Assembly (NCBI GenBank): GCA_003105015.1
Contig: PQAF01000049.1
Span: 1-61,960 of the forward strand
From: Rhodocyclales bacterium
GTDB taxonomy: Bacteria > Pseudomonadota > Gammaproteobacteria > Burkholderiales > Rhodocyclaceae
Direction: 5' to 3'
DNA: 61,960 nt
Numbering within the stretch: position 1 is the stretch's first letter; every line of letters begins with the position of its first letter. The notes beneath the pieces were generated by a model, which was not told the DNA's origin, made no database searches, and saw only the letters and a program-made list of their open reading frames with translations. Positions 33,941 to 42,426 of the stretch are shown here, piece after piece. The translations under genes were made by a program, and so were the position numbers.

Positions 33941-35467
33941 ATGGATATTGGCAAGCAGGCAATTGAAGCGGGAACCGAGCGGAGCCTAAAGAGTCTCGGT
34001 GAGTGGCTGCAAAAGGTGGAAGCGATTGGCGAGCTCAAACGGATCACGGCACAAGTCGATCCGATACTCGAGGCGTCGACCATCACCTACATGCACGGAA
34101 AGACGATCGGCGGCCCGACGTTGCTGTTCGAGAACATCAAGGGACACCCTGGCCAGCGCCAGTTGTTTAATCCCTTCGGCAGCAGCCTCAACCGCGTGGC
34201 CATCTCCATCCGCGAGGAGCCGGGTAAAGACGCTATCGAGCTGACGCGCATCCTCAGTCACAAAATGAAGAACCGCATTCCACCCAAGAAGGTGGACGCG
34301 AAGTCAGCACCGGTCAATCAGAACATCGAAACCGGCGATCAGGTGGACGTCACCAAGTTCCCGGCACCGCAGATGTGGCCGCTCGACGGCGGCAAGTACA
34401 TCGGCACTGCCGACGCGGTGATTACCAAGGACCCCACAAACGACCGTATCAATCTGGGGACCTTCCGGCAGATGATCCAGAGCCCGAACCAGGTTGGCTT
34501 CTATGCTTCGCCTGGCAAAGATGCTGTGCTTGACCGCGAACGCTGGTGGGCTTTGGGCAAGCCAGCGCCCGTTGCTGCAGTTTATGGTCTCGATCCGTTG
34601 TTGTTTCTGTGCGCCGCAACCTCGTTTCCCAAGGACGTGTCGGAATACGAGTTCGCGGGCGGCATCAACGGCGCGCCGATCGAAGTGTTCGAGAGCGAGG
34701 TCACCGGGCTGCTCCTGCCGGCCCACGCGGAAATCATCATTGAAGGCTTCTCCTATCCCGACAAGACCGCTGCAGAAGGCCCCTTCGGTGAATTTACCGG
34801 CTACTATGGCCGGCCCGGTGGCCCTACGCCCTACATCGAGATCAAGGCCATCCGCTATCGCAACAAGCCGATCCTTACCAGCGCACTGATGGCCGACGGC
34901 CCGTCGAACGAGTGCGGTCTGATGTGGGGCATGGCGAAGGCTGCCAAGGTCTGGACCGATCTCGACGCCTTAGGTGTGCCGGGAATCAAGGGCGTGTGGT
35001 CGCCGCCCGAAGGGGCGGGCTGGGGCATGACTGTTGTATCGATCGAACAGCGCTATGCCGGCCACGCTGCGCAGGTCGGCGCACTTGCGGCACAGTGCAT
35101 GGGTGGAGCGTACTTCTCCAAGTACATTGTTGTGGTAGATGACGATGTGGATCCTTCCAACATGCAGGAAGTGATCTGGGCCATGGTCACCCGCTCGCGC
35201 CCCGCTCAGTCCATCGATATCCTGCGCGAGACCTGGAGCACATACCTTGATCCCAGCCAGAACCCCCCGGAGATCCGACCCTGGGGCTCCAAGTGCATCA
35301 TCAACGCCTGCAAGGAGTTCAAGCACCTCAAGGTCTTTAGCCCGCGCAACCTGCTCAAGAAGGAAATGTACGAACAGGTTTGCGCACGCTGGAAGGAGCT
35401 GGGCTTCGAGGGAGCGCCTCCGAAGATCACCACCTTCGAGCCGTTCGCAGGCCAGCACATCGGCTAG
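33941..35467 (+). CDS. UbiD-family prenylated-FMN-dependent (de)carboxylase
   Basis: A 508-residue UbiD-fold enzyme. The motif AEGPFGEFTGYYG near residue 280 carries the conserved Glu residues of the active site, and the prFMN and metal-binding region is around INLGTFRQMIQSPNQVGFY. UbiD enzymes reversibly decarboxylate aromatic or alpha,beta-unsaturated acids using prenylated FMN made by UbiX, encoded at 38331. Several anaerobic aromatic degraders use UbiD members on phthaloyl-CoA, benzene, phenylphosphate or hydroxybenzoates; which applies here cannot be read from motifs. The start at 33941 has CAAAGGAG upstream. A 10-bp-stem hairpin follows the gene. Confidence 0.9.
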   Translation: MDIGKQAIEAGTERSLKSLGEWLQKVEAIGELKRITAQVDPILEASTITYMHGKTIGGPTLLFENIKGHPGQRQLFNPFGSSLNRVAISIREEPGKDAIELTRILSHKMKNRIPPKKVDAKSAPVNQNIETGDQVDVTKFPAPQMWPLDGGKYIGTADAVITKDPTNDRINLGTFRQMIQSPNQVGFYASPGKDAVLDRERWWALGKPAPVAAVYGLDPLLFLCAATSFPKDVSEYEFAGGINGAPIEVFESEVTGLLLPAHAEIIIEGFSYPDKTAAEGPFGEFTGYYGRPGGPTPYIEIKAIRYRNKPILTSALMADGPSNECGLMWGMAKAAKVWTDLDALGVPGIKGVWSPPEGAGWGMTVVSIEQRYAGHAAQVGALAAQCMGGAYFSKYIVVVDDDVDPSNMQEVIWAMVTRSRPAQSIDILRETWSTYLDPSQNPPEIRPWGSKCIINACKEFKHLKVFSPRNLLKKEMYEQVCARWKELGFEGAPPKITTFEPFAGQHIG

Positions 35468-35475
35468 TTGTGAAT

Positions 35476-35503
35476 GCGGCGCCCCTGGCGGATGGGGCGC
35501 CGC
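35476..35503 (+). terminator. Intercistronic hairpin after ubiD
   Basis: GCGGCGCCCC (35476-35485) and GGGGCGCCGC (35494-35503) form a perfect 10-bp stem with an 8-nt loop. There is no immediate T-run. It may act as a partial terminator or stabilise the ubiD message relative to the transporter genes. Confidence 0.5.
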
Positions 35504-35554
35504 AAGCTTGCCAAAATTTAAAAACAACGATGGCCACACACGAGGAGATACGAA

Positions 35555-36616
35555 ATGGAGGAGATCAACCGTTGCACGCGCATTGGAGGACGGGCGCTGG
35601 TATGGATGCTGAATGCCGCGCTGGGGTTCTTCTGCTATACCGCGCAGGCCGAAACCGAGGTGCGCATAGGCACCTCAAACAGCAGTAGCGACGTCGGTTT
35701 TTTCATCGCCCATAAGAAGGGGTACTTCAAGCAGGAGGGGATTAACGCAAATTTCATCCCCTTCGATTCGGCCGGCAAGATGGTTGCGCCTCTCGGAACC
35801 GGGCAGCTAGAAGTGGGCAGCGGAGCGCCTTCGGCGGCGCTCTACAACGCAGTCGCTCGCGGGGTGAGCATCAAAATCGTCGCGGACAAGGGCTCTACTC
35901 CGCCCGGACACGGGTTTCAGCCGCTGCTCGTGCGTAAAGACTTGGTGGACGGTGGCAGGTTCAAGGGCTTTCAGGATCTCAAGGGGCTCAAGATTGCCAG
36001 CGGTGCGACTGGCATCAGTACCGCTTCGACGCTTAACGAAGCGCTGAAGAAGGGCGGGCTTGCCTTCAAGGATGTCCAGGTCGTGAATCTCGGTTATCCG
36101 CAGCACGTGGTCGCGTTGCAGAACGGCGCAGTCGATGCCAGCCTTACCACCGAGCCCTCCGCCACGGTCGCGGTTAAGAGCGGGGCGGCAGTACGCTTCG
36201 CGGGAGACGACACCATCTATCCCGACCACCAGCTTGCGGTTGTCATTTTCGGAGGATCGTTCATCAAAAGCAACGCGGAAACGGCGAAAAAGTTCATGCG
36301 CGCTTATATCCGAGCCGTGCGTGATTACAACGATGCCCTCCAGGATGGCAAGCTTGCCGGCCCAAGGGCGGATGAGGTTATCTCCATCCTTACCGAGTTC
36401 ACCAAGATCAAGGACGCCAACGTTTATCGCAGCATCGTCGCCCATGGCACGAATCCGGACGGCCGACTGAACATGTCTAGCCTTGAGAAGGACTTCCAGT
36501 TCTTCAAAGAGCAGGGGTTACTGGAGGGCAGCGTGAGGGTCGAGCAAGCCGTTGACAATTCATTCGTGGAGGCTGCGCTCAAGGATCTCGGCCCTTACGT
36601 ACGCGGAGGCAAGTGA
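35555..36616 (+). CDS. ABC transporter substrate-binding protein (NitT/TauT type)
   Basis: A 353-residue periplasmic binding protein. The signal peptide covers about 1-32 (LVWMLNAALGFFCYTAQA). The mature part starts TEVRIGTSNSSSDVGFFIAHKKGYF, the usual beginning of NMT1/SsuA/TauA-like proteins, and continues with the two-lobed fold (FQDLKGLKIASGATGISTAS, PQHVVALQNGAVDASLTTEP). This family imports small sulfonates, nitrate or aromatic carboxylates such as phthalate. In this locus an aromatic acid is likely. It is coupled to the ATPase gene by overlapping stop and start codons. Confidence 0.88.
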   Translation: MEEINRCTRIGGRALVWMLNAALGFFCYTAQAETEVRIGTSNSSSDVGFFIAHKKGYFKQEGINANFIPFDSAGKMVAPLGTGQLEVGSGAPSAALYNAVARGVSIKIVADKGSTPPGHGFQPLLVRKDLVDGGRFKGFQDLKGLKIASGATGISTASTLNEALKKGGLAFKDVQVVNLGYPQHVVALQNGAVDASLTTEPSATVAVKSGAAVRFAGDDTIYPDHQLAVVIFGGSFIKSNAETAKKFMRAYIRAVRDYNDALQDGKLAGPRADEVISILTEFTKIKDANVYRSIVAHGTNPDGRLNMSSLEKDFQFFKEQGLLEGSVRVEQAVDNSFVEAALKDLGPYVRGGK

Positions 36617-37488
36617 TGATCTCATCCATCCGGAACGGTACTCCGCGTGAGCAAGGTGCCCGGGTGAGCCACGTTCCTGTTTCCGTGCCGCAGGAAGAAG
36701 CGGCAAAAATCAGCATCCGAAACCTCACCAAGACCTTCCTGACGCGAGATCGGATCTTCACCGCGGTCGATGACATCAGTCTGGAAATTCAGGCCGGCAC
36801 CTTCTTCATGATCGTCGGCCCCAGCGGCTGTGGCAAGACGACGCTGCTTCGCATCGTCGCCGGACTGGAAAAGCACACCTCAGGCTCCGTAGAGGTGGTG
36901 CATTCGCATCCAGGCTGCCCGGGAAACTCGATGGTGTTCCAGGGCGATTCTATCTTCCCGTGGATGACCGTGTGGGACAACGCCGCCTATGGCCTGAAGA
37001 TGCGCAACGTGCCCAAGCGGCAGATCCGCGAGACCGTAGGGCACTATCTGGACCGGACGGGGCTCACCAAGTTCGCGAACGCTTATCCTCACCAGCTTTC
37101 CGGCGGCATGAAGCAGCGCGTGTCCATTGCGCGCGCCTTCGCCAACGACCCGGAAGTGCTCCTGATGGATGAGCCGTTCTCGGCGCTCGACGAGCAGAAC
37201 AAGACGCTGCTGCAGGAAGAGCTGCTGCGCATCTGGGACGAGACAAAAAAGACCGTCCTGTTCATTACGCACAGTGTGGACGAGGCGGTGACACTGGGCG
37301 ACAAAATCATGGTGATGACAGCCCACCCCGGACGCACCAAGGCCATCGTGGATGTGCCCTTCGCGCGCCCGCGCAGCGTCCTCGAATTGCGCGCCACGCC
37401 GCAGTACGGTGAGTTGGTGTACAAGATCTGGGGCTATTTGCGCGAAGAAGTGCAGCATGCTAAGGCCGACGCGGAGGGCAACGCATGA
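36616..37488 (+). CDS. ABC transporter ATPase (NitT/TauT type)
   Basis: A 290-residue ATPase of the SsuB/TauB group. Walker A is GPSGCGKTTLLRIVAGLE, the Q-loop is MVFQGDSIFPWMTVWDN, the signature is LSGGMKQRVSIARAFANDP, Walker B is LLMDEPFSALDEQ, and the H-loop is FITHSVDEAVTL. The ATG at 36616 overlaps the upstream stop; a GTG one codon earlier is also possible. An N-terminal extension of about 30 residues precedes the ABC core. The next gene overlaps by 4 nt. Confidence 0.9.
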   Translation: MISSIRNGTPREQGARVSHVPVSVPQEEAAKISIRNLTKTFLTRDRIFTAVDDISLEIQAGTFFMIVGPSGCGKTTLLRIVAGLEKHTSGSVEVVHSHPGCPGNSMVFQGDSIFPWMTVWDNAAYGLKMRNVPKRQIRETVGHYLDRTGLTKFANAYPHQLSGGMKQRVSIARAFANDPEVLLMDEPFSALDEQNKTLLQEELLRIWDETKKTVLFITHSVDEAVTLGDKIMVMTAHPGRTKAIVDVPFARPRSVLELRATPQYGELVYKIWGYLREEVQHAKADAEGNA

Positions 37489-38321
37489 CACGAATTTCTT
37501 GGCTGGAGCGGGCACGCGTAACCATGTCCTGGGGGTTGTCGCGCGAGCGACTGTGGAGCATGAGCGCAGCACGACGCGATCGGTTGATTGGTATCGTCTC
37601 GCCCGTTCTGCTGCTATTTCTGTGGGAAGGGGCCGCGCGCCAAGGCTTGATCGATACTCGTTTCTTTCCGGCGCCCTCTACCATTTTGCGCACCCTGGGC
37701 CGGCTGATGGAATCCGGCGAGTTGTGGGAGCACGGCTGGGCCAGCCTGCAGCGCCTGTTCTGGGGCTTCCTGGTGGGTGGCATCCCTGCCCTGGTACTGG
37801 GCATCGTCATGGGGCTGTACCGTCCCCTGCGCGCTGCGGTGGACCCCCTGATTGCCGCCACCTATCCCATCCCCAAGAGCGCCATCCTACCGCTCATGCT
37901 GCTCATCTTCGGGCTGGGCGAGGCATCCAAGATCGTCATGGTTGCGATCGGCGTGTTCTATCCGATTTGCATCAACGCGGTGGCCGGCGTGCTGGAGATC
38001 AACAAGATCTACCTCGACGTGGGCAAGAACTTCGGTGCTTCGCGCTGGCAGACCTTTCGCACCATCGCCCTGCCCGGTGCCCTGCCCTTCATCATGTCAG
38101 GCGTGAAGCTGGGGGTGGGCATGGGGCTCATCCTGATAGCCATCGCGGAGATGATTGGCGCCAAGAGCGGACTCGGTTACATGATCTGGAACGCCTGGGA
38201 GATATTGGCGGTTGAGACCATGTATGTAGGACTCATCATGATTGCGCTCATCGGCTACCTGTTCAGCCTGGCTCTTAACGAGATGGAGCGCTGGATCATT
38301 CCCTGGAAAGCGGAGCGATAG
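37485..38321 (+). CDS. ABC transporter permease (NitT/TauT type)
   Basis: A 278-residue inner-membrane permease of the SsuC/TauC group with about six membrane segments. The EAA loop is visible as INKIYLDVGKNFGASRWQTFRTIALPGALPFIMSG (in part VGKNFGASRWQTFRTIALPG). It has a first helix at ISPVLLLFLWEGAARQGL-like sequence (VSPVLLLFLWEGAARQG) and ends EMERWIIPWKAER. It completes a three-gene importer. ubiX follows 9 nt after the stop with GGAGG before its start. Confidence 0.9.
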   Translation: MTRISWLERARVTMSWGLSRERLWSMSAARRDRLIGIVSPVLLLFLWEGAARQGLIDTRFFPAPSTILRTLGRLMESGELWEHGWASLQRLFWGFLVGGIPALVLGIVMGLYRPLRAAVDPLIAATYPIPKSAILPLMLLIFGLGEASKIVMVAIGVFYPICINAVAGVLEINKIYLDVGKNFGASRWQTFRTIALPGALPFIMSGVKLGVGMGLILIAIAEMIGAKSGLGYMIWNAWEILAVETMYVGLIMIALIGYLFSLALNEMERWIIPWKAER

Positions 38322-38330
38322 GAGGACGCC

Positions 38331-38933
38331 ATGCGGCGCATCATCATTGGTATTTCCGGCGCCTCGGGCGTCATCTACGGCATCCGCGCTTTGGAGGCGC
38401 TGAAAGGGCTTCCCGACGTCGAGACCCACCTGGTGCTCTCGCCTTCGGCCAAACGCACCATCGTCGAGGAAACGGACCGGACGGTGGCCGATGTGCAGTC
38501 GCTCGCCGACGTGCTGCATACTCACGGCGACATCGGCGCCTCAATCGCCAGCGGGTCGTTCCGCACAGTCGGCATGCTGGTCGCGCCGTGCTCCATTAAG
38601 ACGCTCTCGGGTATCGTGCATTCCTACAACGACAACCTGCTCACACGCGCTGCCGACGTTTGCCTCAAGGAGCACCGGCCCTTGGTACTTTTGCTGCGCG
38701 AAACGCCGCTGCACCTAGGTCACCTGGAGATGATGGCACAGGCCGCCCGTTACGGCGCTGTCGTCCTGCCGCCAGTGCCGGCGTTCTACAACCGCCCCCA
38801 GACACTGGACGACATCGTCAACCACTGCGTGGGCAAGGCGCTCGACCAGTTCGGCATTGACCATCGGCTCATGAAGCGCTGGAAGGAGCCCAACAGCGAG
38901 TCCGGGCTGTTGCAACCGGCCTCAGTCGCCTAA
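38331..38933 (+). CDS. ubiX: Flavin prenyltransferase UbiX
   Basis: A 200-residue FMN-binding enzyme that joins a dimethylallyl group to FMN to make prenylated FMN, the cofactor of UbiD enzymes. The FMN loop is GISGASGVIYG, the second conserved loop is APCSIKTLSGI, and the prenyl-phosphate site is LLRETPLHLGHLEMM. Co-location with ubiD (33941) and an isoprenoid isomerase (38944) makes a dedicated cofactor supply likely. The start is preceded by TAGGAGG. Confidence 0.95.
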   Translation: MRRIIIGISGASGVIYGIRALEALKGLPDVETHLVLSPSAKRTIVEETDRTVADVQSLADVLHTHGDIGASIASGSFRTVGMLVAPCSIKTLSGIVHSYNDNLLTRAADVCLKEHRPLVLLLRETPLHLGHLEMMAQAARYGAVVLPPVPAFYNRPQTLDDIVNHCVGKALDQFGIDHRLMKRWKEPNSESGLLQPASVA

Positions 38934-38943
38934 GGGCCAACCC

Positions 38944-39501
38944 ATGAGTGAGCGCGTCATTCTTGTCGACGAAAACGATCACGCACTTGGGGAGGCCGGC
39001 AAGTTGGAAGCACATCGCCAGGGGGTGCTGCATCGGGCGTTCTCCACATTCGTCTTCGACGCGCGCGGCAGGCTGCTCCTCCAGCGACGCGCCATGACTA
39101 AGTACCACTCTGGCGGATTGTGGACCAATACCTGTTGTGGTCATCCGCGCCCGGGGGAGGGGCTGATGGAGGCGGCAAATCGGCGCCTGATGGAAGAGAT
39201 GGGCATCGAGTGTTCGTTGAAGAAAGCATTCAGCTTCATCTATCGAGCCGAACTGGACAACGGCCTAGTTGAAAATGAGTTCGACCATGTCTTGATAGGG
39301 CAGTGCGATGACTATCCCAGGCTAAACCCCGATGAGGCGGATGCGTGGGCATCTGTCGAGCTTGACTGGCTAAGTCGGAACATCAGGATAAATCCCGATA
39401 GCTTCACGTACTGGCTAAGAGTCTGCGCTGACCAAGTGGTGAGACACCTGGCCGCGGGTAGCGGGAGTCGGCACGCGATTGGAGCATCTCAATACGCATA
39501 G
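38944..39501 (+). CDS. idi: Isopentenyl-diphosphate delta-isomerase, type I
   Basis: A 185-residue Nudix-fold enzyme interconverting IPP and DMAPP. The catalytic Cys is in LWTNTCCGHPRPGE, the Nudix region is AANRRLMEEMGIEC, and a metal/catalytic Glu is in LVENEFDHVLIG. Type I Idi is dispensable in bacteria with the MEP pathway, so its place 10 nt after ubiX suggests that it enriches DMAPP (or DMAP) for UbiX. That link is an inference from position and known UbiX chemistry. Confidence 0.93.
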   Translation: MSERVILVDENDHALGEAGKLEAHRQGVLHRAFSTFVFDARGRLLLQRRAMTKYHSGGLWTNTCCGHPRPGEGLMEAANRRLMEEMGIECSLKKAFSFIYRAELDNGLVENEFDHVLIGQCDDYPRLNPDEADAWASVELDWLSRNIRINPDSFTYWLRVCADQVVRHLAAGSGSRHAIGASQYA

Positions 39502-39573
39502 CTCTTTGAATCACCGACAGAGTGTCATCGTTCATAACAAACTGACGTACCGTTGCACACGGAGGAGGAGATC

Positions 39574-40596
39574 GTGAAGCTGGACATTTTCAACCATATT
39601 TTCCCCAAGGCCTATTACGACAGGATGCTCAAGGTCGCGCCCAACGGCAAGGACATGCACAAGCGGGTGCGCGACATTCCCTGCATCGTCGACCTGGATG
39701 AACGTTTCCGCATCATGGACCGCTTCGACGATTATGCGCAGGTGATCTGCCTGGGCTCGCCGCCGATTGAAGTATTTGGCCCGCCACCGGTGTCGACCGA
39801 CATGGCGAAGCTCGCCAACGATGGTTTGGCCGAGCTGGTGCGCAAGCACCCAGAACGCTTTCCCGCGTTCATCGCTTCGCTGCCGATGAACGACCCCGAG
39901 GGGCTGCTGCGCGAAGCGCGGCGCGCCATAATCGACTTGGGCGCAGTCGGCGTCCAGGTATTCACTAACGTTCTGGGACGTCCGCTGACAGCGCCCGAGA
40001 CTCTGCCCTTGTTCGACTTGATGGCGGAACTCGATCGGCCGATCTGGCTACATCCGGCGCGCGGTGCTGATTTCGCGGACTACAAGGGGGAAAAGAAAAG
40101 CCATTACGAGATATGGTGGACCTTCGGCTGGCCCTATGAGACAAGCGCGGCGATGGCCCATATCGTGTTTGCCGGGCTTTTCGACCGGCATCCAAACCTC
40201 AAGGTCATCACCCATCACATGGGCGGAATGATCCCCTATTTCGAAGGACGTGTCGGACCAGGCTGGGATCAGCTTGGCACCCGCACTTCGGACGAAGACT
40301 ACACATTGCTCCTGAAGCAACTCAAAAAGCGCCCACTCGATTACTTTCACAACTTCTACGCCGACACGGCGCTATTTGGCGCGCGGGAGGCCACTGTCTG
40401 CGGGCTGAAGTTCTTCGGTGCGGAGCATACGCTGTTTTCGTCAGATTCACCCTTCGATCCGGAGAAAGGTGCGGCTTTCATCCGCTTAACCATCGAAATC
40501 ATCGATAGCCTCGACATCACGCCCACCGAACGGGCGGCGATCTATGAGGGCAACGCCCGCCAGCTGCTGAAACTGGGCGAAACCGCGGTAGCTTAG
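39574..40596 (+). CDS. Amidohydrolase-2 family (ACMSD/resorcylate-decarboxylase-like) enzyme
   Basis: A 340-residue TIM-barrel metal enzyme. The usual HxH near the N-terminus reads FNHIFP, so the first metal ligand region is altered. Later ligands are clear: IWLHPARG, VITHHMGGMIPY, and SSDSPFDPEKG with the conserved Asp. The group includes ACMSD, gamma-resorcylate decarboxylase, 5-carboxyvanillate decarboxylase and related ring-cleavage hydrolases, so it is probably a decarboxylase or hydrolase in the aromatic pathway. The GTG at 39574 is chosen because GGAGGAGGAG lies just upstream. Confidence 0.8.
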   Translation: MKLDIFNHIFPKAYYDRMLKVAPNGKDMHKRVRDIPCIVDLDERFRIMDRFDDYAQVICLGSPPIEVFGPPPVSTDMAKLANDGLAELVRKHPERFPAFIASLPMNDPEGLLREARRAIIDLGAVGVQVFTNVLGRPLTAPETLPLFDLMAELDRPIWLHPARGADFADYKGEKKSHYEIWWTFGWPYETSAAMAHIVFAGLFDRHPNLKVITHHMGGMIPYFEGRVGPGWDQLGTRTSDEDYTLLLKQLKKRPLDYFHNFYADTALFGAREATVCGLKFFGAEHTLFSSDSPFDPEKGAAFIRLTIEIIDSLDITPTERAAIYEGNARQLLKLGETAVA

Positions 40597-40789
40597 ATCC
40601 CGGCTTCAGTAGTCATCATGTCCGGACAAAGTTAGGCTTACAGGAACAGAAGCGGCCGGACCTCAGGCCGTATAACAACATAGAACTCACTGCCCCAGCA
40701 GGAGACGATCGGCGCCCCGCCCGCAGAGGCGATGCGCCGGCGCGCACGATGCAGAGCTAATCGCCAGCATTGCTTGGAGGAGGGCATTC

Positions 40790-41071
40790 ATGAAAGAAGT
40801 TGTTCCGACGATCAAAATCCGAAGCAGCAAGGACTTCTATGCCGCGCTGCTTTTCATCGCCTTAGGTGCGGCGGTGATTTGGCTTTCACAAAATTATCCA
40901 ATAGGCACCGCCCAGCGCATGGGACCGGGATATTTCCCGACGATTCTCGGGGTGCTTCTGGCAGCAATCGGAATGGGGGTTCTGGGTCAGGCGTTCACAA
41001 TAAGTCGCCCGCCTGTCGCCCGCTTCGCTCTCAAACCCCTATCCGTGCGCCCCTGGCGCGATTGCCGCTAA
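40790..41071 (+). pseudogene. Truncated TctB-like small subunit of a tripartite tricarboxylate transporter
   Basis: A 93-residue reading frame with two membrane segments (FYAALLFIALGAAVIWLSQ, PGYFPTILGVLLAAIGMGVL). The GPGYFP motif with the preceding helix is typical of TctB, which is normally about 150-170 residues with four membrane segments. The second half is absent: the frame runs into SVRPWRDCR and stops, and the next 150 nt encode no continuation in any frame. No TctA or TctC gene is present. It is probably a relic left by a deletion. Confidence 0.65.
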
Positions 41072-41219
41072 CGCCAGGGGCTTCTGATACCGTAAGTGGC
41101 CGGGTTATCCGGGCGAAGGAAGCCTGTAAAGCACCGATTTGACGGAGGCTGCCTCATCTCTCGATGCGCGAGGCGGTCCGGTTCTGATTGCGCCTAATCT
41201 TGGAACAAATGCAGAGAGA

Positions 41220-42395
41220 ATGATGGGCGAATTAGATCTGGAGACACTGGCGATTCGCGCCGGCATCGAGCGAAGCCAGCACGGCGAGAACTCCGAGGCA
41301 TTGTTCCTCACGTCAAGCTTCGTTTTCAACGGCGCGACGCAAGCCGCTGCTCGTTTCGCCTCGCAAGAGCCGGGCAACATTTACGCGCGCTTCACCAACC
41401 CGACCGTGACCATGTTCCAGGAGCGGCTTGCTGCCATGGAAGGGGCCGAGCGATGCGTCGCAACCGCCTCCGGCATGGCCGCGATTCATTGCTGCATCAT
41501 GGGGCTGCTTTCCGCCGGCGATCACCTGATCACCTCGCGCAGCCTGTTCGGTGTCACTGTGCAGCTTTGCTGCAATATTCTATCTCGCTTCGGCATCGAG
41601 ACCTCGTTCGTGTCGGGCACGGATCCGGAGGAGTGGCGGGCTGCATTGCGCCCCAACACCAGACTTTTCTTCGTCGAGACGCCTTCCAACCCACTGATGG
41701 AAATCTGCGACATCGAAACGCTCGCCGGCATCGCCCACGAAGCTGGTGTATGGCTAGCCGTCGACAACTGCTTCTGCTCGCCGGCGCTGCAGCGACCTCT
41801 CGCCCTTGGTGCCGATATCGTCATCCATTCGGCGACCAAGTACTTGGACGGGCAGGGGAGGATGCTCGGTGGCGCCGTTCTTGGCAGCGACGAAATCATG
41901 GAAAAGGTATTTTTATTCGCGCGTACCACCGGACCGACCATGAGTGCATTCAACGCCTGGGTGTTTCTGAAGGGACTGGAGACCCTGAAGATTCGCATGG
42001 ATGCCCACTCGGTGTCCGCGCTGTCTCTGGCGCACTGGCTTGAGGCGCAGCCGCAGGTGACGCGTGTTTATTACCCCGGCCTGCCATCGCATCCACAGCA
42101 TCAACTCGCCATGCGCCAGCAGTCAACTGGCGGGGGGGTTGTTTCATTCGACGTAAAGGGCGGACGGAAGGTGGCCTGGCGGGTGATCGATGCCACTCGG
42201 ATGATCTCCGTCACTGCGAATTTAGGGGATGTGAAGAGCACAATCACCCACCCCGCCAGCACCACCCATGGCCGGATCTCTCCTGAACAGCGCGCCGCCG
42301 CAGGAATAGGCGAAGGGCTGCTGCGGGTCGCAGTCGGGCTCGAGGCCATCGAAGACATCCAGGTCGACTTGGCACGGGGGCTGAAAGATAACTGA
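41220..42395 (+). CDS. O-succinylhomoserine sulfhydrylase-like PLP enzyme (MetZ/cystathionine-synthase family)
   Basis: A 391-residue Cys/Met-metabolism PLP enzyme. The N-terminus carries LTSSFVFNGATQAAARF and YARFTNPTVTMFQERLAAMEG (in part YARFTNPTVTMFQERL), the PLP-Asp region is WLAVDNCFCSPALQRPLALG, and the Schiff-base lysine is in IHSATKYLDGQGRMLGG. The pattern best fits MetZ, which makes homocysteine from O-succinylhomoserine and sulfide. In this setting it lies 31 nt upstream of a fumarate-reductase-like pair, so another gamma- or beta-substitution is possible. The ATG at 41220 is followed by a second ATG; AGAGAG precedes it. Confidence 0.82.
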   Translation: MMGELDLETLAIRAGIERSQHGENSEALFLTSSFVFNGATQAAARFASQEPGNIYARFTNPTVTMFQERLAAMEGAERCVATASGMAAIHCCIMGLLSAGDHLITSRSLFGVTVQLCCNILSRFGIETSFVSGTDPEEWRAALRPNTRLFFVETPSNPLMEICDIETLAGIAHEAGVWLAVDNCFCSPALQRPLALGADIVIHSATKYLDGQGRMLGGAVLGSDEIMEKVFLFARTTGPTMSAFNAWVFLKGLETLKIRMDAHSVSALSLAHWLEAQPQVTRVYYPGLPSHPQHQLAMRQQSTGGGVVSFDVKGGRKVAWRVIDATRMISVTANLGDVKSTITHPASTTHGRISPEQRAAAGIGEGLLRVAVGLEAIEDIQVDLARGLKDN

Positions 42396-42426
42396 AATCG
42401 TGCCGCGGCAGTGAAGGGTGACGGTG

